Positions 15,397 through 24,021 of a DNA stretch of 64,000 nucleotides are shown here, one piece after another. The position numbers were made by a program, and so were the translations under genes. The stretch comes from CALDSL01 sp039810245 (GTDB taxonomy: Bacteria > Chloroflexota > Anaerolineae > Anaerolineales > Anaerolineaceae), in assembly GCA_039810245.1 (NCBI GenBank), contig JBDHWQ010000003.1:129884-193883 (forward strand), given 5' to 3'. The notes under the pieces were generated by a model. It saw only the letters and a program-made list of their open reading frames with translations. It had not been told where the DNA came from and searched no databases. Position 1 is the stretch's first letter. Every line of letters begins with the position of its first letter.

Positions 15397-16974
15397 ATGG
15401 AAAAACCAAAGTTAAAAGCAGTAGGGTATCGCCGCGTATCCATGCGAGAGCAAATCGATGGGCACAGCCTCGACGCACAGGAGAAAAATATCCGCGATTA
15501 TGCCGCTTCTCAAGGTTGGGATTTGATTGAGATCTATACCGATGCCGGCATCTCAGCCAAAAAAGACAGCCACCGGCCCGATTTGGAACGCTTGATGCAT
15601 GATGCGAAAGCCAAGAAGTTTGATGTGATCGTGGTGGATAAGATCGACCGGTTCTATCGCCACCTGGCAGGCTTGCTCACGGCTTTGGACGAGCTCCGGT
15701 CAATCGATATTTCCTTTGCTTCCGTCCAGGAACGCCTGGACTTTACCTCTCCATGGGGGAAGCTGATGCTCACGGTCTTGGGCATCCTCGCGGAAATCTA
15801 TCTGGATAACCTCCGACAGGAAACCCTAAAAGGGAAACACCAGAGAGCCAGGGAAGGTCTATGGAACGGTCTGCCACCCTACGGGTATTGCAAAGGATTA
15901 TGTTCAGCCTGCGAAGATCCGAATGGGAAAGGCTACTGCCCGGATTTTGGAAACCTAAATAAATCGGATGGCAAGCGCCTGGTATTGCATCCAGTGGATA
16001 GTGAGGTGGTCAAGCTGGTATTCGGCTGGTACTTGAGTGGAAAGCAATCGGATGCAAGCATTGCGGAAAAACTGAATTCCTACCACATGACCTTTCCGGA
16101 TGGCTCTACCGTCAAGGTGCGCCAAAAGGGTCATCCTGGCGTATCGGTCGCTGGACCGTTCAAAAAGGATTTGATCCGCGATATGCTCAATCGGGTTTTT
16201 TATACTGGTAAGCTGCCTTACAAAGCATCCAGCGAGATCGGCGCTCGAAAAACAAAACGCAGCGAGTTGAATGAAATGACATTGTATGAGGGGAAACATC
16301 CTGCCCTGATCAGCGAGGAGGATTTCCAAAGGGTGCAGGAGATGCGGATGACGTTGGGCAGCAACTGGCGGGCTGAAAAGCCGACTGCGCAGCTGTATCC
16401 GTTAACTGGCATTTTGCGTTGCGGTTATTGCGGCAATGTGATGAGAGGCGTGTCGACTTCTGGACGCCGTTACTATCGGGATGCGTCGCGGATCGAGCGA
16501 TCCACGAACTGCCAGCAAGATACGGTGAGGGCAGAGGTGGCTGAACGCCAGGTCGCGACTATTCTATTGGAAATGCTGAAAGATTGGACTGAGGATCAGG
16601 GCCTGGAGCGATCAAAAGCAATGGTAGCGGAAGCTGAGGCACGCTACGAACGTGCGAAAGAGCTGTATCTTATGGGGGAACTTGACCGCGATGAGTTCAG
16701 GAAAGAATCAGATCGATACGAGCATATCCAAAGTACCTTGTCTTATTCCAACCCCAATGCTATAATAACATTGGTCAGTTCTATCCGGCCTACGCTGGAA
16801 GATTGGGACCGCACCTTACCAATCGAAAGAAAAAAGCTGCTCAGGATGGCAGTCCAAGCAGCTTTTCTCCGAGGCAACGTAATCGTGGCCGTTCAGCTAA
16901 CCGATTCGTTTATGCCCCTAGTGACCCAAAAAAGTTGTAGTAGCGGGGAGGGCGGGATTCGAACCCGCGGCTGA
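15397..16974 (+). CDS. Large serine recombinase (site-specific integrase)
   Basis: 525 residues. The resolvase domain at the N-terminus has YRRVS (nucleophile Ser15), GHSLDAQ, and DVIVVDKIDRFYR. The recombinase domain begins near residue 155 (GLPPYGY). The zinc ribbon is LTGILRCGYCGNVMRG near 345, then a coiled coil. The ATG at 15397 follows GGAGGAG. Large serine recombinases integrate and excise phages and conjugative elements in one direction. The last codons (EGGIRTRG) are an antisense reading of tRNA-Ser(GCT), so the gene end overlaps the tRNA 3' end by 31 bp. This is the probable element/chromosome junction. The original C-terminus may have differed. Confidence 0.92.
   Translation: MEKPKLKAVGYRRVSMREQIDGHSLDAQEKNIRDYAASQGWDLIEIYTDAGISAKKDSHRPDLERLMHDAKAKKFDVIVVDKIDRFYRHLAGLLTALDELRSIDISFASVQERLDFTSPWGKLMLTVLGILAEIYLDNLRQETLKGKHQRAREGLWNGLPPYGYCKGLCSACEDPNGKGYCPDFGNLNKSDGKRLVLHPVDSEVVKLVFGWYLSGKQSDASIAEKLNSYHMTFPDGSTVKVRQKGHPGVSVAGPFKKDLIRDMLNRVFYTGKLPYKASSEIGARKTKRSELNEMTLYEGKHPALISEEDFQRVQEMRMTLGSNWRAEKPTAQLYPLTGILRCGYCGNVMRGVSTSGRRYYRDASRIERSTNCQQDTVRAEVAERQVATILLEMLKDWTEDQGLERSKAMVAEAEARYERAKELYLMGELDRDEFRKESDRYEHIQSTLSYSNPNAIITLVSSIRPTLEDWDRTLPIERKKLLRMAVQAAFLRGNVIVAVQLTDSFMPLVTQKSCSSGEGGIRTRG
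16755..16773 (+). repeat. 19-bp dyad motif with TATAAT core, copy 3
   Basis: CAATGCTATAATAACATTG lies inside the 3' part of the recombinase gene. It is almost the same as 13781-13799. An extended -10 here would fire toward the tRNA genes, antisense to them. Confidence 0.55.
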
Positions 16975-17032
16975 GTTAATCCCCAGCACTCACTTAGCAG
17001 GCGAGCCCAATCGGCCACTCTGGCACCTCCCC
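16944..17032 (-). tRNA. tRNA-Ser (GCT)
   Basis: The minus strand gives a class II tRNA of 89 bases. The acceptor arms GGGGAGG and CCTCCCC pair fully. The anticodon loop CTGCTAA has anticodon GCT. A long variable arm and the T-loop GGTTCGAATCC follow. CCA is not encoded. Its 3' end is overlapped by the recombinase frame on the other strand. It is the second gene after tRNA-Ser(TGA), 17 bp apart. Confidence 0.95.
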
Positions 17033-17049
17033 AGTATTCTATTCCGCAG

Positions 17050-17135
17050 CGGAGGAAGTGGGATTCGAACCCACGGTGGGGGTTGCCCACACCTGTTTTC
17101 AAGACAGGCGCCTTAAGCCGCTCGGCCATCCCTCC
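17050..17135 (-). tRNA. tRNA-Ser (TGA)
   Basis: The minus strand gives an 86-base class II tRNA. The acceptor GGAGGGA pairs with TTCCTCC (one G-T). The anticodon loop CTTGAAA has anticodon TGA. It has a long variable arm and a T-loop GGTTCGAATCC. CCA is not encoded. The promoter at 17169-17197 probably serves both serine tRNAs. Confidence 0.95.
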
Positions 17136-17168
17136 TTAGGTCGGAAGGCAATCCTCCCATGCGGGCCG

Positions 17169-17197
17169 ATTGTACCATGATTGCCCCTACCGGGCAA
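17169..17197 (-). promoter_or_regulatory. Promoter of the two tRNA-Ser genes
   Basis: On the minus strand TTGCCC (17197-17192), 17 bp, TACAAT (17174-17169). The same -35 hexamer and spacing precede tRNA-Gln at 53334. Confidence 0.6.
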
Positions 17198-17253
17198 GGC
17201 GGCGCGCGTTTTTACCCCGCGCCACACTTGCTTCTTTGTTAGGTCTCCCACGG

Positions 17254-17283
17254 TTGACGCTGCCCCTGTTCGGATGGTATAGT
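17254..17283 (+). promoter_or_regulatory. Promoter of the CheY-like gene
   Basis: TTGACG (17254-17259), 18 bp, TATAGT (17278-17283). The start codon at 17294 is only 11 bp downstream of the -10, so the mRNA is nearly leaderless. Confidence 0.6.
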
Positions 17284-17293
17284 CTCGTATATT

Positions 17294-17665
17294 ATGCCTG
17301 CCCGTATTCTCGTCATTGAAGACAACCTGGATAATTACGACCTGGTGCGCTTCCTGCTCGAACAGGAGGGCTATTCCGTGCTGGGCGCGTATGACGGCCG
17401 CCAGGGCCTGGAGATGGCGCGCGAGCTGCTGCCCGATATGGTGCTGCTCGATCTCTCGCTGCCCGAAATCAGCGGGTGGGAGCTGGCCGCCCAGCTCAAG
17501 GCCGACCCCGCCACCGCCGCCATTACCATCCTCGCCATCACCGGCCATACCCTGCCCGGCGACCGCCAGCGCGCGCTGGATGCCGGCTGCGACGGCTATA
17601 TCTCCAAGCCACTGGATATTCCAGAGTTCCTGCAAACTGTGGCCGCGCACCTGGCGCAAAAATAA
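17294..17665 (+). CDS. CheY-like stand-alone response regulator
   Basis: 123 residues forming a single receiver domain. It has the acidic pair Glu9-Asp10, phospho-acceptor Asp53 in LLDLSLP, Thr83 and Lys105 in ISKPLD. There is no output domain, so it acts through protein contacts, as CheY or DivK do. No histidine kinase is adjacent. It is divergent from the tRNA-Ser pair and convergent with the DUF3267 gene. There is no ribosome site before the ATG, and the promoter is so close that translation probably starts on a leaderless transcript. Confidence 0.92.
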   Translation: MPARILVIEDNLDNYDLVRFLLEQEGYSVLGAYDGRQGLEMARELLPDMVLLDLSLPEISGWELAAQLKADPATAAITILAITGHTLPGDRQRALDAGCDGYISKPLDIPEFLQTVAAHLAQK

Positions 17666-17741
17666 GGCCTGCCGCCCATCCTTCACACCCTTCGCTGTGC
17701 TGTGGGATGGCCTTTGCCTGCGTCCTTTGCGATCCGACCGG

Positions 17742-18359
17742 CTATGCCGCTTCGCTCTCCGTCTGGGGCGTGAACACCGTCACCGCGTCGCCATCGTCGC
17801 TGGCCAGCGTCTCGCGCGGCATGCTCAGCAGCCATGCCACCACCGCCATATCGCCCACCGCGCCGCTGGCGTTCATCACCATCAACCCCAGCAGTGGCGC
17901 CACCCAGTTCGCCGGCGCCACAGCCAGCAGTACCAGCCCCATCACACTGATCACCACCAGCGGGGCGATGCCCACCACCAGGTACTGGTTGCGCGGCAGG
18001 TACCAGCCCGGCGCAGAGGCATAGGCATAGCCCATGCCGAGCCCAAAGCGCGGCCGCGCGCGGGTGAACAGCCAGAAGAACAGCCCGTGGATGGCTTCGT
18101 GCACCACCACCATTACCACCATCACCAGCACCAGCATCAGCAGCGCGCTGCCCGCGTTGAACCCGGCGGCGAACTGCTGCAACAGGTCGCTCACGGCCTG
18201 CGGGCGCACCAGGCTGGCCAGCCACGGGAACAGCAGCGCCGCCAGCACCAGCACCACCAGCCCCAGAAGGTTGAGCAGCAAAAACAGCCGCGGCTGCTGC
18301 GACAAATTCATCGCGCCGCGCTGGCGGTAGTGGGGTGGTAAAGAATGCGTGGCCTGCAT
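17742..18359 (-). CDS. DUF3267 putative membrane metalloprotease
   Basis: About 205 residues with four to five membrane segments. HEAIHGLFFW, in the second segment, is the HExxH zinc motif typical of DUF3267, a group related to site-2-type proteases. Later comes the NASGAVGDM region, which may supply the third ligand Asp. I start it at the ATG at 18359, which overlaps the PP2C stop as TAATG. A longer frame exists but lies inside the PP2C gene. It is the last gene of the vWA/FHA - PP2C - DUF3267 run. Substrate unknown. Confidence 0.8.
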   Translation of the reverse strand: MQATHSLPPHYRQRGAMNLSQQPRLFLLLNLLGLVVLVLAALLFPWLASLVRPQAVSDLLQQFAAGFNAGSALLMLVLVMVVMVVVHEAIHGLFFWLFTRARPRFGLGMGYAYASAPGWYLPRNQYLVVGIAPLVVISVMGLVLLAVAPANWVAPLLGLMVMNASGAVGDMAVVAWLLSMPRETLASDDGDAVTVFTPQTESEAA

Positions 18360-19558
18360 TATGGCGTGCTGGTGCGGGTAAAGGTGGGCAGGGGCGTGTT
18401 CGTGGGCCACGGCGTCAGCGTGGCTGCCCCGGGCGGCAGCAGCGCCGGCCGGGTGGGCGATAGCTGCGGCGTACCAAATATCTCAGGTCCCAGCGTGGGG
18501 CGCGGGGTGATGCTCGGCCGCTGCGTGCCCACCGGTGTGCCGGACGGCACGCGCGTGGAAGTAGCCGTCTGTGTTACGGTTGGGGTGGCGGTTGGGCCGG
18601 GCAGCGGTGGCCAGCCCTCAAAATACCACAGCGCCGCGGCCACGGCCGCCGCCAGCAGCAGCGCACCGATTACCGCGCCCAGGCAGCCCGCCGACAAGCC
18701 GCGCCCCGTGTGTGGGACGCCCAGCCCACGCAGCGCGCGCCGCGCGCGCGGAACTTCCAGCGCCACCAGGGTGATGTTATCGTGGCCGCCGCGGCTGTTG
18801 GCCAGCGCCACCAGCGTGTCGGCGGCCTGCTCGGCCGGCGTGGTCTGAAACGCGCTCAAGATTTCAGCGTTTTCCACCAGGTCGGTCAGCCCGTCGCTGC
18901 ACAGCAGCAGCCGGTCGCCAGGGCGTAGCTGCAGGCCCTGGTTGGCCTCGGCCTGGCTGTCGCTCTCGCGGTTGTTCAGTCGCAGCCGCAAATCCACCCT
19001 GGGTGGAGTGGGCGAGCCCAAATAACGCCGGATGACGTGCGCGTTGGGGTGGCCTTTGGCCTGCTCAGGCTGCAAAAAGCCGTGGTCCACCGCTTCCTGC
19101 ACCCAGGTATGGTCGGTGCTGAGCTGGCGGATGCCGCCGTCGCGCATCAGGTACAGGCGCGAATCACCCACCGTGGCGGCGTAAAGCTGGCTACCGATTA
19201 CCAGCGCCACCGCGGCTGTTGCGCCCATGCCGGCGCGGTTGGGGTCGCCCTGCGCCTGCTCGAAAATCTCCTGGCTGGCTTCCTGGATGGCCTGGTGGAT
19301 GGCGCGCACCGGGTCGCCGGCGGCGTCGGCTGCCACGCGCCGCACGATGGCCTGCACCGCCATTTCCGCGGCCACTTCGCCGGCGCGGTGCCCGCCAATG
19401 CCGTCGCACAGCACCGCCAGCAGCGCGGGGGGGCGCGAATTGCGCAATCGCAGCGGCGTCACCGCATAGCGGTCTTCATTATTCTTGCCGCTCATGCCTG
19501 CGTGGCTGCGCGCCACCACCGGCAGGTGCGCCTGGGGCTGCGTTTCGCGTTGGGTCAT
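18359..19558 (-). CDS. PP2C-type serine/threonine phosphatase with membrane anchor
   Basis: About 399 residues. The PP2C motifs appear in order: NNEDRY near residues 26-31, CDGIGGHRAGE near 51-61, the SDGLTD motif, and GGHDNITLV near 240. After the catalytic domain a single membrane segment (near 278-298) is followed by a threonine/proline-rich tail outside the membrane. The domain therefore faces the cytoplasm. It dephosphorylates Ser/Thr-phosphorylated proteins. The ATG at 19558 overlaps the stop of the vWA/FHA gene as ATGA and is preferred to a GTG five codons upstream. An FHA protein, which reads phosphothreonine, directly upstream suggests a shared signalling circuit; no kinase gene is in view. 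Confidence 0.9.
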   Translation of the reverse strand: MTQRETQPQAHLPVVARSHAGMSGKNNEDRYAVTPLRLRNSRPPALLAVLCDGIGGHRAGEVAAEMAVQAIVRRVAADAAGDPVRAIHQAIQEASQEIFEQAQGDPNRAGMGATAAVALVIGSQLYAATVGDSRLYLMRDGGIRQLSTDHTWVQEAVDHGFLQPEQAKGHPNAHVIRRYLGSPTPPRVDLRLRLNNRESDSQAEANQGLQLRPGDRLLLCSDGLTDLVENAEILSAFQTTPAEQAADTLVALANSRGGHDNITLVALEVPRARRALRGLGVPHTGRGLSAGCLGAVIGALLLAAAVAAALWYFEGWPPLPGPTATPTVTQTATSTRVPSGTPVGTQRPSITPRPTLGPEIFGTPQLSPTRPALLPPGAATLTPWPTNTPLPTFTRTSTP

Positions 19559-21441
19559 CGCGGCTCTTCCCACTGGCTAAGCTGCGGTGCGCGTTCGTGG
19601 CCCGGGTTGGCCAGCTCAAAGCGGAATCCGATCTGCCCCAGGTGGATGATATCGCCGTGCTGCAGAGTCACACCGCTGGACGACACGGGCGAGAAGTTGA
19701 CCCACGTTCCGGCCACCGAGCCGGTATCCGCCAACTGGTAGCTGCCATCGCTGGTCAGGCTCAGACGCGCGTGCAGCCCGGAAATCGACGGCGACTGGAT
19801 CACGCAGCTTGCCTGCTGCGGGCTGCTGCCAAAGGTGGTTTCGCGCCGCAGGATGGGGATCGTATCGCCGGTGACCGGCTGGTTGTCGTCGTTCAGCCGC
19901 ACCAGCCACGCCGGCGAGGTGCGCTGCGCGGCCGGCCGCGGCCACGAAGGGCTGTCTTTGCCGGCCGGGCTGCCGCGCGGCTGCTCCTGGGCAATCTCCA
20001 CCGGCTGCGTCACCGGGTCTTTCAGCCGCCGGTCGCGGCGCAGCCGCTCGGCCGCCGAAAACCAGCCGCGCTTGCCGCTCAGCCACAGCACCATCACCAG
20101 CGCGCCCGCCGCCAGGAACACTGCCCCGCCAATCAGCAGCCGGCGCGGCGAAATGCGCTGGCGCAGCGTGATCTGCGCCGGCTGCGCCACCATCACTTCC
20201 ACCGGGGTTTCACTGCTCGACTGGATAAAGCCCAGCGTATCTTCCACTTCTATTTGCAGGGTATGGCTGCCGCTGGCCTGGTAGCCGGAAATGTCCCAGG
20301 TGAAGCGGTCGAAGGGTTGCTCGGTATGCTCGTCCACCAGGCTGCCGTCCACGTACAGCGCAGCGCGCTTCACCGGGCGGGCGAAGCCATCCGGGTACTC
20401 CACCAGCATGCTCAGCGTCACCGCATCCGTGCCCTCGCCGCGTTCGATGCGCGCCGGCGGCTCGATAAACATCGGGTTGGGCGGCTGAACGTTGAGCGAG
20501 AAGCGCTGCTCGGGGCTGGCCGCGCTGACGCCGGTGCGCTCGATGCGCACGCGCAGCCTTTGGCTGCCTGCCTTGCGCACCCCCGAAAGATAGCTCACCT
20601 GGTATACCTCGCGCAGCGGGGCAAAATAGGTTTCCGGGTTGGGCAAGTTTTCCGGGCCGGTGAACAGGAAGTAATGCCCGCCGGTGTCTTTTGCCAGCGC
20701 GCGCAGCGCCTCGGCCACCGGGGTGGCGTCATTGGCCGGCGTGCCCACCAGCCACACAAACACGCGCACCTCACTCTGCGCCGCGCGCTCCGCCAGGTTA
20801 GGCAGCGCTTCCAGCGCCGAATCAGGCGGCAGCGGCGTTATATACAGGATGGCGCGCTTCATCTGAGCGCGCGGGTTGGGGTCGGTGGTCAGGTCCAGCG
20901 CCTGCGAAAACCCCGCCAGCGACGGGCTGCTGTGCAGCAGGTCGGGCTCGTACTCGCGGATTTCCTGCGCCCAGCGCCGCGGCTCGGTCTGGCGGATGGT
21001 CTGCACGCCATCCCCGGTGACGAACGAGAAGTCGTCGTTGGTTTGGTCGGGCTGTTCCTCGGCCCAGCTTTGCAGCCGCGCCTGCAGCTTCTGGAACAGC
21101 GTTTCGCCGCCCACGCGGTTGGCCATCAACGGCGCGCCATTATAGACGATGATCGTCTGCACGCCGGGCTGCACGCGCAGGATTTCCGTCACCGGGCGCG
21201 GCTGGTCATTTTCCAGTACGGCCAGAGCGTCCGCCGTCAGGTCCGGGATAAACCCGCCGGCCGAGTCGTAGGCTTCCAGAAAGAAGGTCACCGCGGGGAA
21301 CTGGGCGGTATCCGGCGTAGTAATGCGCGCCTGTCCACCGCTCTGCGCCCAGGCAGGCGCCAACAGCGCCAGGGCGCACAGTGCTGCGCTGGCTGCGGCA
21401 AGAGCGATGTTCACCGGCCGTTTGGACCGTATCAAGCGCAC
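19555..21441 (-). CDS. vWA-like extracytoplasmic domain, TM segment and FHA domain
   Basis: 628 residues. A signal peptide (about 1-32, ending AWA) is followed by a von-Willebrand-A-like domain (about 50-300; VQTIIVYNG, AILYIT, GGHYFLF). A beta-sandwich region follows (about 320-430). A membrane segment near 444-465 comes next, then a basic/proline linker and a cytoplasmic FHA domain (about 530-605) with FGSSPQQASCVI, SGLHARL and the final Asn-x-Ser strand. This topology could carry an outside signal to phosphothreonine-dependent partners inside. The GTG start at 21441 has GAGG six bases upstream. The gene overlaps the PP2C gene by four bases and follows the membrane-protein gene by 13 bp. 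Confidence 0.85.
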   Translation of the reverse strand: MRLIRSKRPVNIALAAASAALCALALLAPAWAQSGGQARITTPDTAQFPAVTFFLEAYDSAGGFIPDLTADALAVLENDQPRPVTEILRVQPGVQTIIVYNGAPLMANRVGGETLFQKLQARLQSWAEEQPDQTNDDFSFVTGDGVQTIRQTEPRRWAQEIREYEPDLLHSSPSLAGFSQALDLTTDPNPRAQMKRAILYITPLPPDSALEALPNLAERAAQSEVRVFVWLVGTPANDATPVAEALRALAKDTGGHYFLFTGPENLPNPETYFAPLREVYQVSYLSGVRKAGSQRLRVRIERTGVSAASPEQRFSLNVQPPNPMFIEPPARIERGEGTDAVTLSMLVEYPDGFARPVKRAALYVDGSLVDEHTEQPFDRFTWDISGYQASGSHTLQIEVEDTLGFIQSSSETPVEVMVAQPAQITLRQRISPRRLLIGGAVFLAAGALVMVLWLSGKRGWFSAAERLRRDRRLKDPVTQPVEIAQEQPRGSPAGKDSPSWPRPAAQRTSPAWLVRLNDDNQPVTGDTIPILRRETTFGSSPQQASCVIQSPSISGLHARLSLTSDGSYQLADTGSVAGTWVNFSPVSSSGVTLQHGDIIHLGQIGFRFELANPGHERAPQLSQWEEPR

Positions 21442-21454
21442 AGAATTCCTCGGT

Positions 21455-22420
21455 TTAGTACACCGCCGCTCCCCGGGGCGGCTCGGTTGAGGCAGGGGTG
21501 ATGCCGGCCACGGGCGGCCGCGCCGTCAGGCGGCGGAATGCCAGCGCCCAAACCCCGCTGATAAAGCTTTGCAGGATGCCATTGAGCACGATCAGCACCG
21601 GCAGGTACAACGCCAGCAGCACCAGCGACCCGCTCATCAGTGGCCCGAACATTGGGCGACCTTCGCGCATCATCGCGATCATCAGCGGTACCAGGGTAAT
21701 CAACATTGGAATTGCCAGCAACAGCCCGGCGGCAAAGCCCAGCACCAGCAGGATCAGCGCAACCAAAATCAGCGCGCCTAAGTTGCCACGAAATACATTC
21801 CAACCGCGCTGCAGGGCAGCCAGCACGTCCAGATTTTCGGCCACCAGCGCCACCGCCGACTGTTCAATCCACACGCTCAGCGCCCAGAATGCAATGCCCA
21901 GCACGCAGATCAGCGGCAGCAGGCAGATCAGCCCGATGCCGGCGGTCAGTACGCCCAGCCCCACGCTGGGGATGAGCACCACCAGGAACACGACAAAGCC
22001 GGCGATTGCCACCGCCAGGTTGAGCAGGAACATGCGCCAGAAAAACGGCTGGCTGTCGCGCCACAGCTTACCCAGGTTCTGGCGTTCCGCGCCATCGTCT
22101 CCGCGCAGCGTGCCCAACACCAGCCCGATGCGCCCGATGGTCGAAAGGTACAGCGCCAGAATGGCCAGCAGCAGCACGCCAACGATCACCAGTACGTAGA
22201 CGTAGGGCGGGATGGATTGCAAATAGTCCAGGATGCGCTGGCCCCACTGCTCCCATCGTCCTTGCGGCCCGCCCGGCATATTGCGCCCGTTCATGTTGAA
22301 GTTGAACGAGCCGCCGTTGCCGCGGTTAGCGCCGCAGCCGGCCAGGATGCCAAAAATCCACAGCACCTTATTGCGCCAGATGATTCTCCAGGCTTTTGAC
22401 AGGACTTCGCCGTAGTTCAT
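21455..22420 (-). CDS. Multi-pass membrane protein of unknown function
   Basis: About 321 residues. The N-terminus MNYGEVLSKAWRIIWRNKVLWIFG is followed by a Gly/Asn-rich loop (about 30-55) and six or so membrane segments. The layout resembles the glycerophosphodiester-phosphodiesterase membrane-domain-like proteins of uncertain role. I chose the ATG at 22420, with AGGGA upstream, because the extra 29 codons of the longer frame run toward guaA and lack a ribosome site. It lies between guaA and the vWA/FHA gene on the same strand and may head the signalling operon. Confidence 0.75.
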   Translation of the reverse strand: MNYGEVLSKAWRIIWRNKVLWIFGILAGCGANRGNGGSFNFNMNGRNMPGGPQGRWEQWGQRILDYLQSIPPYVYVLVIVGVLLLAILALYLSTIGRIGLVLGTLRGDDGAERQNLGKLWRDSQPFFWRMFLLNLAVAIAGFVVFLVVLIPSVGLGVLTAGIGLICLLPLICVLGIAFWALSVWIEQSAVALVAENLDVLAALQRGWNVFRGNLGALILVALILLVLGFAAGLLLAIPMLITLVPLMIAMMREGRPMFGPLMSGSLVLLALYLPVLIVLNGILQSFISGVWALAFRRLTARPPVAGITPASTEPPRGAAVY

Positions 22421-22463
22421 CGTTTTCCCTGAACTCTCCGGGCCACACGGCCCGCTATGTACG

Positions 22464-24020
22464 CTACTCCCACTCGATCGTCGCGGGCGGCTTGCTGGTA
22501 ATATCATACACCACGCGATTGATTCCGTCTACTTCGTTGACGATGCGGTTTGCCACGCGCGCCAGCAGCTCGTGGGGCAGCCGCGCCCAGTCGGCGGTCA
22601 TAAAATCCTCGCTGGTAACGGCGCGCAGCGCGGCTGTTTCCTGGTAGGTGCGCTGGTCGCCCATCACGCCCACCGAGCGTACCGGCAGCAGCGCCACAAA
22701 CGCCTGGGCAAGCGCATCGCCGCTTTCCCCCGCGCGGCGGCCCAGAAGCCCGGCCGCGTGCAGCTCCCCGGTAAAGATCGCATCCGCGGCGCGCAGCCGC
22801 TCCAGCCGCTCCATCGTCACTTCGCCCAGGCAGCGCACCGCCAGCCCCGGCCCGGGGAAGGGCTGGCGCCACACCAGCGCTTCGGGCAGCCCCAGCGCTT
22901 CGCCCACCGCGCGCACTTCATCTTTAAACAGGTAGCGCAGCGGCTCCACCAGCGTGAAGGCCATCTCGGATGGCAGACCGCCCACGTTGTGGTGGCTCTT
23001 GATGCGCTGCCCCTGCGCCCGGTCGGGCGCGGACGATTCGACCACGTCGGGGTAGATGGTTCCCTGCACCAGCAACCGAGGGTTGCCCAGCCGCTGCGCC
23101 TCGTGTTCGAACACGCGAATAAACGTCTCGCCGATGGCGCGGCGCTTGGCTTCCGGGTCGGTCAGCCCGGTCAGTTTTTCCAGAAAGGTGTGCGCCGCGT
23201 CGGCCACGGTCAGGTGCGCGCCCAGGTTCTGGTGGAACGCGGCTTCCACCTGCGCGCGCTCGCCCTGGCGCAGCAGCCCGTTCTCCACGAACACTGCGCG
23301 CAACTGGTCGCCCACCGCGCGGTGTACCAGCGCCGCCGCCACGCTCGAATCGACGCCGCCGCTGACCGCCGCCAGCACCGGCTCGCTACCCACCTGTGCG
23401 CGTACGCGCTCTACCGCCTCGGAGACCATTGCCGCCGGGGTCCAATCAGGCCGCGCGCCGCAGATCTCCACCGCAAAGCGGCGCAGCATTTCCCCCCCGT
23501 CGGGAGTATGGCACACCTCAGGGTGGAACTGCACCCCGTACCAACCGCGCGCCGGGTCGCCCATCGCCGCCGCCGGGCTGCCCGGGCTGGCCGCCAGCGC
23601 GCAAAAGCCATCCGGCAGGCGCTCGATGCGGTCACCGTGCGACATCCATACCGCATGCGCGCCGGCCGGCAGCAGCGGGTTCTGCGCCAAAGTTTCCACC
23701 TGTGCCGGACCGTACTCGCGGCCGGCGGCCGCGGCCACCCTGCCGCCCAGCGCGTGCGCCAGCGCCTGCATCCCGTAGCAGATGCCCAGCACCGGCCGCC
23801 CGCTCTGCAGCACGTAGCCCGGCACCTGCGGCGCGCCCGGCGCGTAGACGGATGCCGGCCCGCCGGATAGGATAAAGCCCTTCGGGCGCAGTGCCAGCAC
23901 GGATGCGGCCGGCGCGTTCCAGGGGAACAATTCACAGTACACGCGCGCCTCGCGCACCCGCCGCGTGATGAGCTGGCTGTATTGCGATCCAAAATCGAGG
24001 ACGGCGATGCTATCCTGCAT
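22464..24020 (-). CDS. guaA: GMP synthase (glutamine-hydrolysing)
   Basis: 518 residues. The glutamine amidotransferase domain has Cys81 in GICYGMQ and His166/Glu168 in VQFHPEV. The ATP-pyrophosphatase domain has SGGVDSS at 220-226. The C-terminal dimerisation domain ends KPPATIEWE, as in all GuaA. It converts XMP, glutamine and ATP to GMP in the cytoplasm. The start codon lies one base after the xpt stop, so xanthine salvage (making XMP) and XMP amination are produced together. Confidence 0.97.
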   Translation of the reverse strand: MQDSIAVLDFGSQYSQLITRRVREARVYCELFPWNAPAASVLALRPKGFILSGGPASVYAPGAPQVPGYVLQSGRPVLGICYGMQALAHALGGRVAAAAGREYGPAQVETLAQNPLLPAGAHAVWMSHGDRIERLPDGFCALAASPGSPAAAMGDPARGWYGVQFHPEVCHTPDGGEMLRRFAVEICGARPDWTPAAMVSEAVERVRAQVGSEPVLAAVSGGVDSSVAAALVHRAVGDQLRAVFVENGLLRQGERAQVEAAFHQNLGAHLTVADAAHTFLEKLTGLTDPEAKRRAIGETFIRVFEHEAQRLGNPRLLVQGTIYPDVVESSAPDRAQGQRIKSHHNVGGLPSEMAFTLVEPLRYLFKDEVRAVGEALGLPEALVWRQPFPGPGLAVRCLGEVTMERLERLRAADAIFTGELHAAGLLGRRAGESGDALAQAFVALLPVRSVGVMGDQRTYQETAALRAVTSEDFMTADWARLPHELLARVANRIVNEVDGINRVVYDITSKPPATIEWE

Positions 24021-24021
24021 C

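Noticed and set aside
16945..16974. Native recombinase C-terminus EGGIRTRG
   Set aside because: It is the well-known antisense reading of a tRNA T-arm and so is not evidence for a conserved protein end.
19219..21501. 760-codon plus-strand frame opposite the vWA/FHA gene
   Set aside because: Arg/Ala/Pro-rich antisense reading of a GC-rich gene. The minus strand has the signal peptide and FHA motifs.
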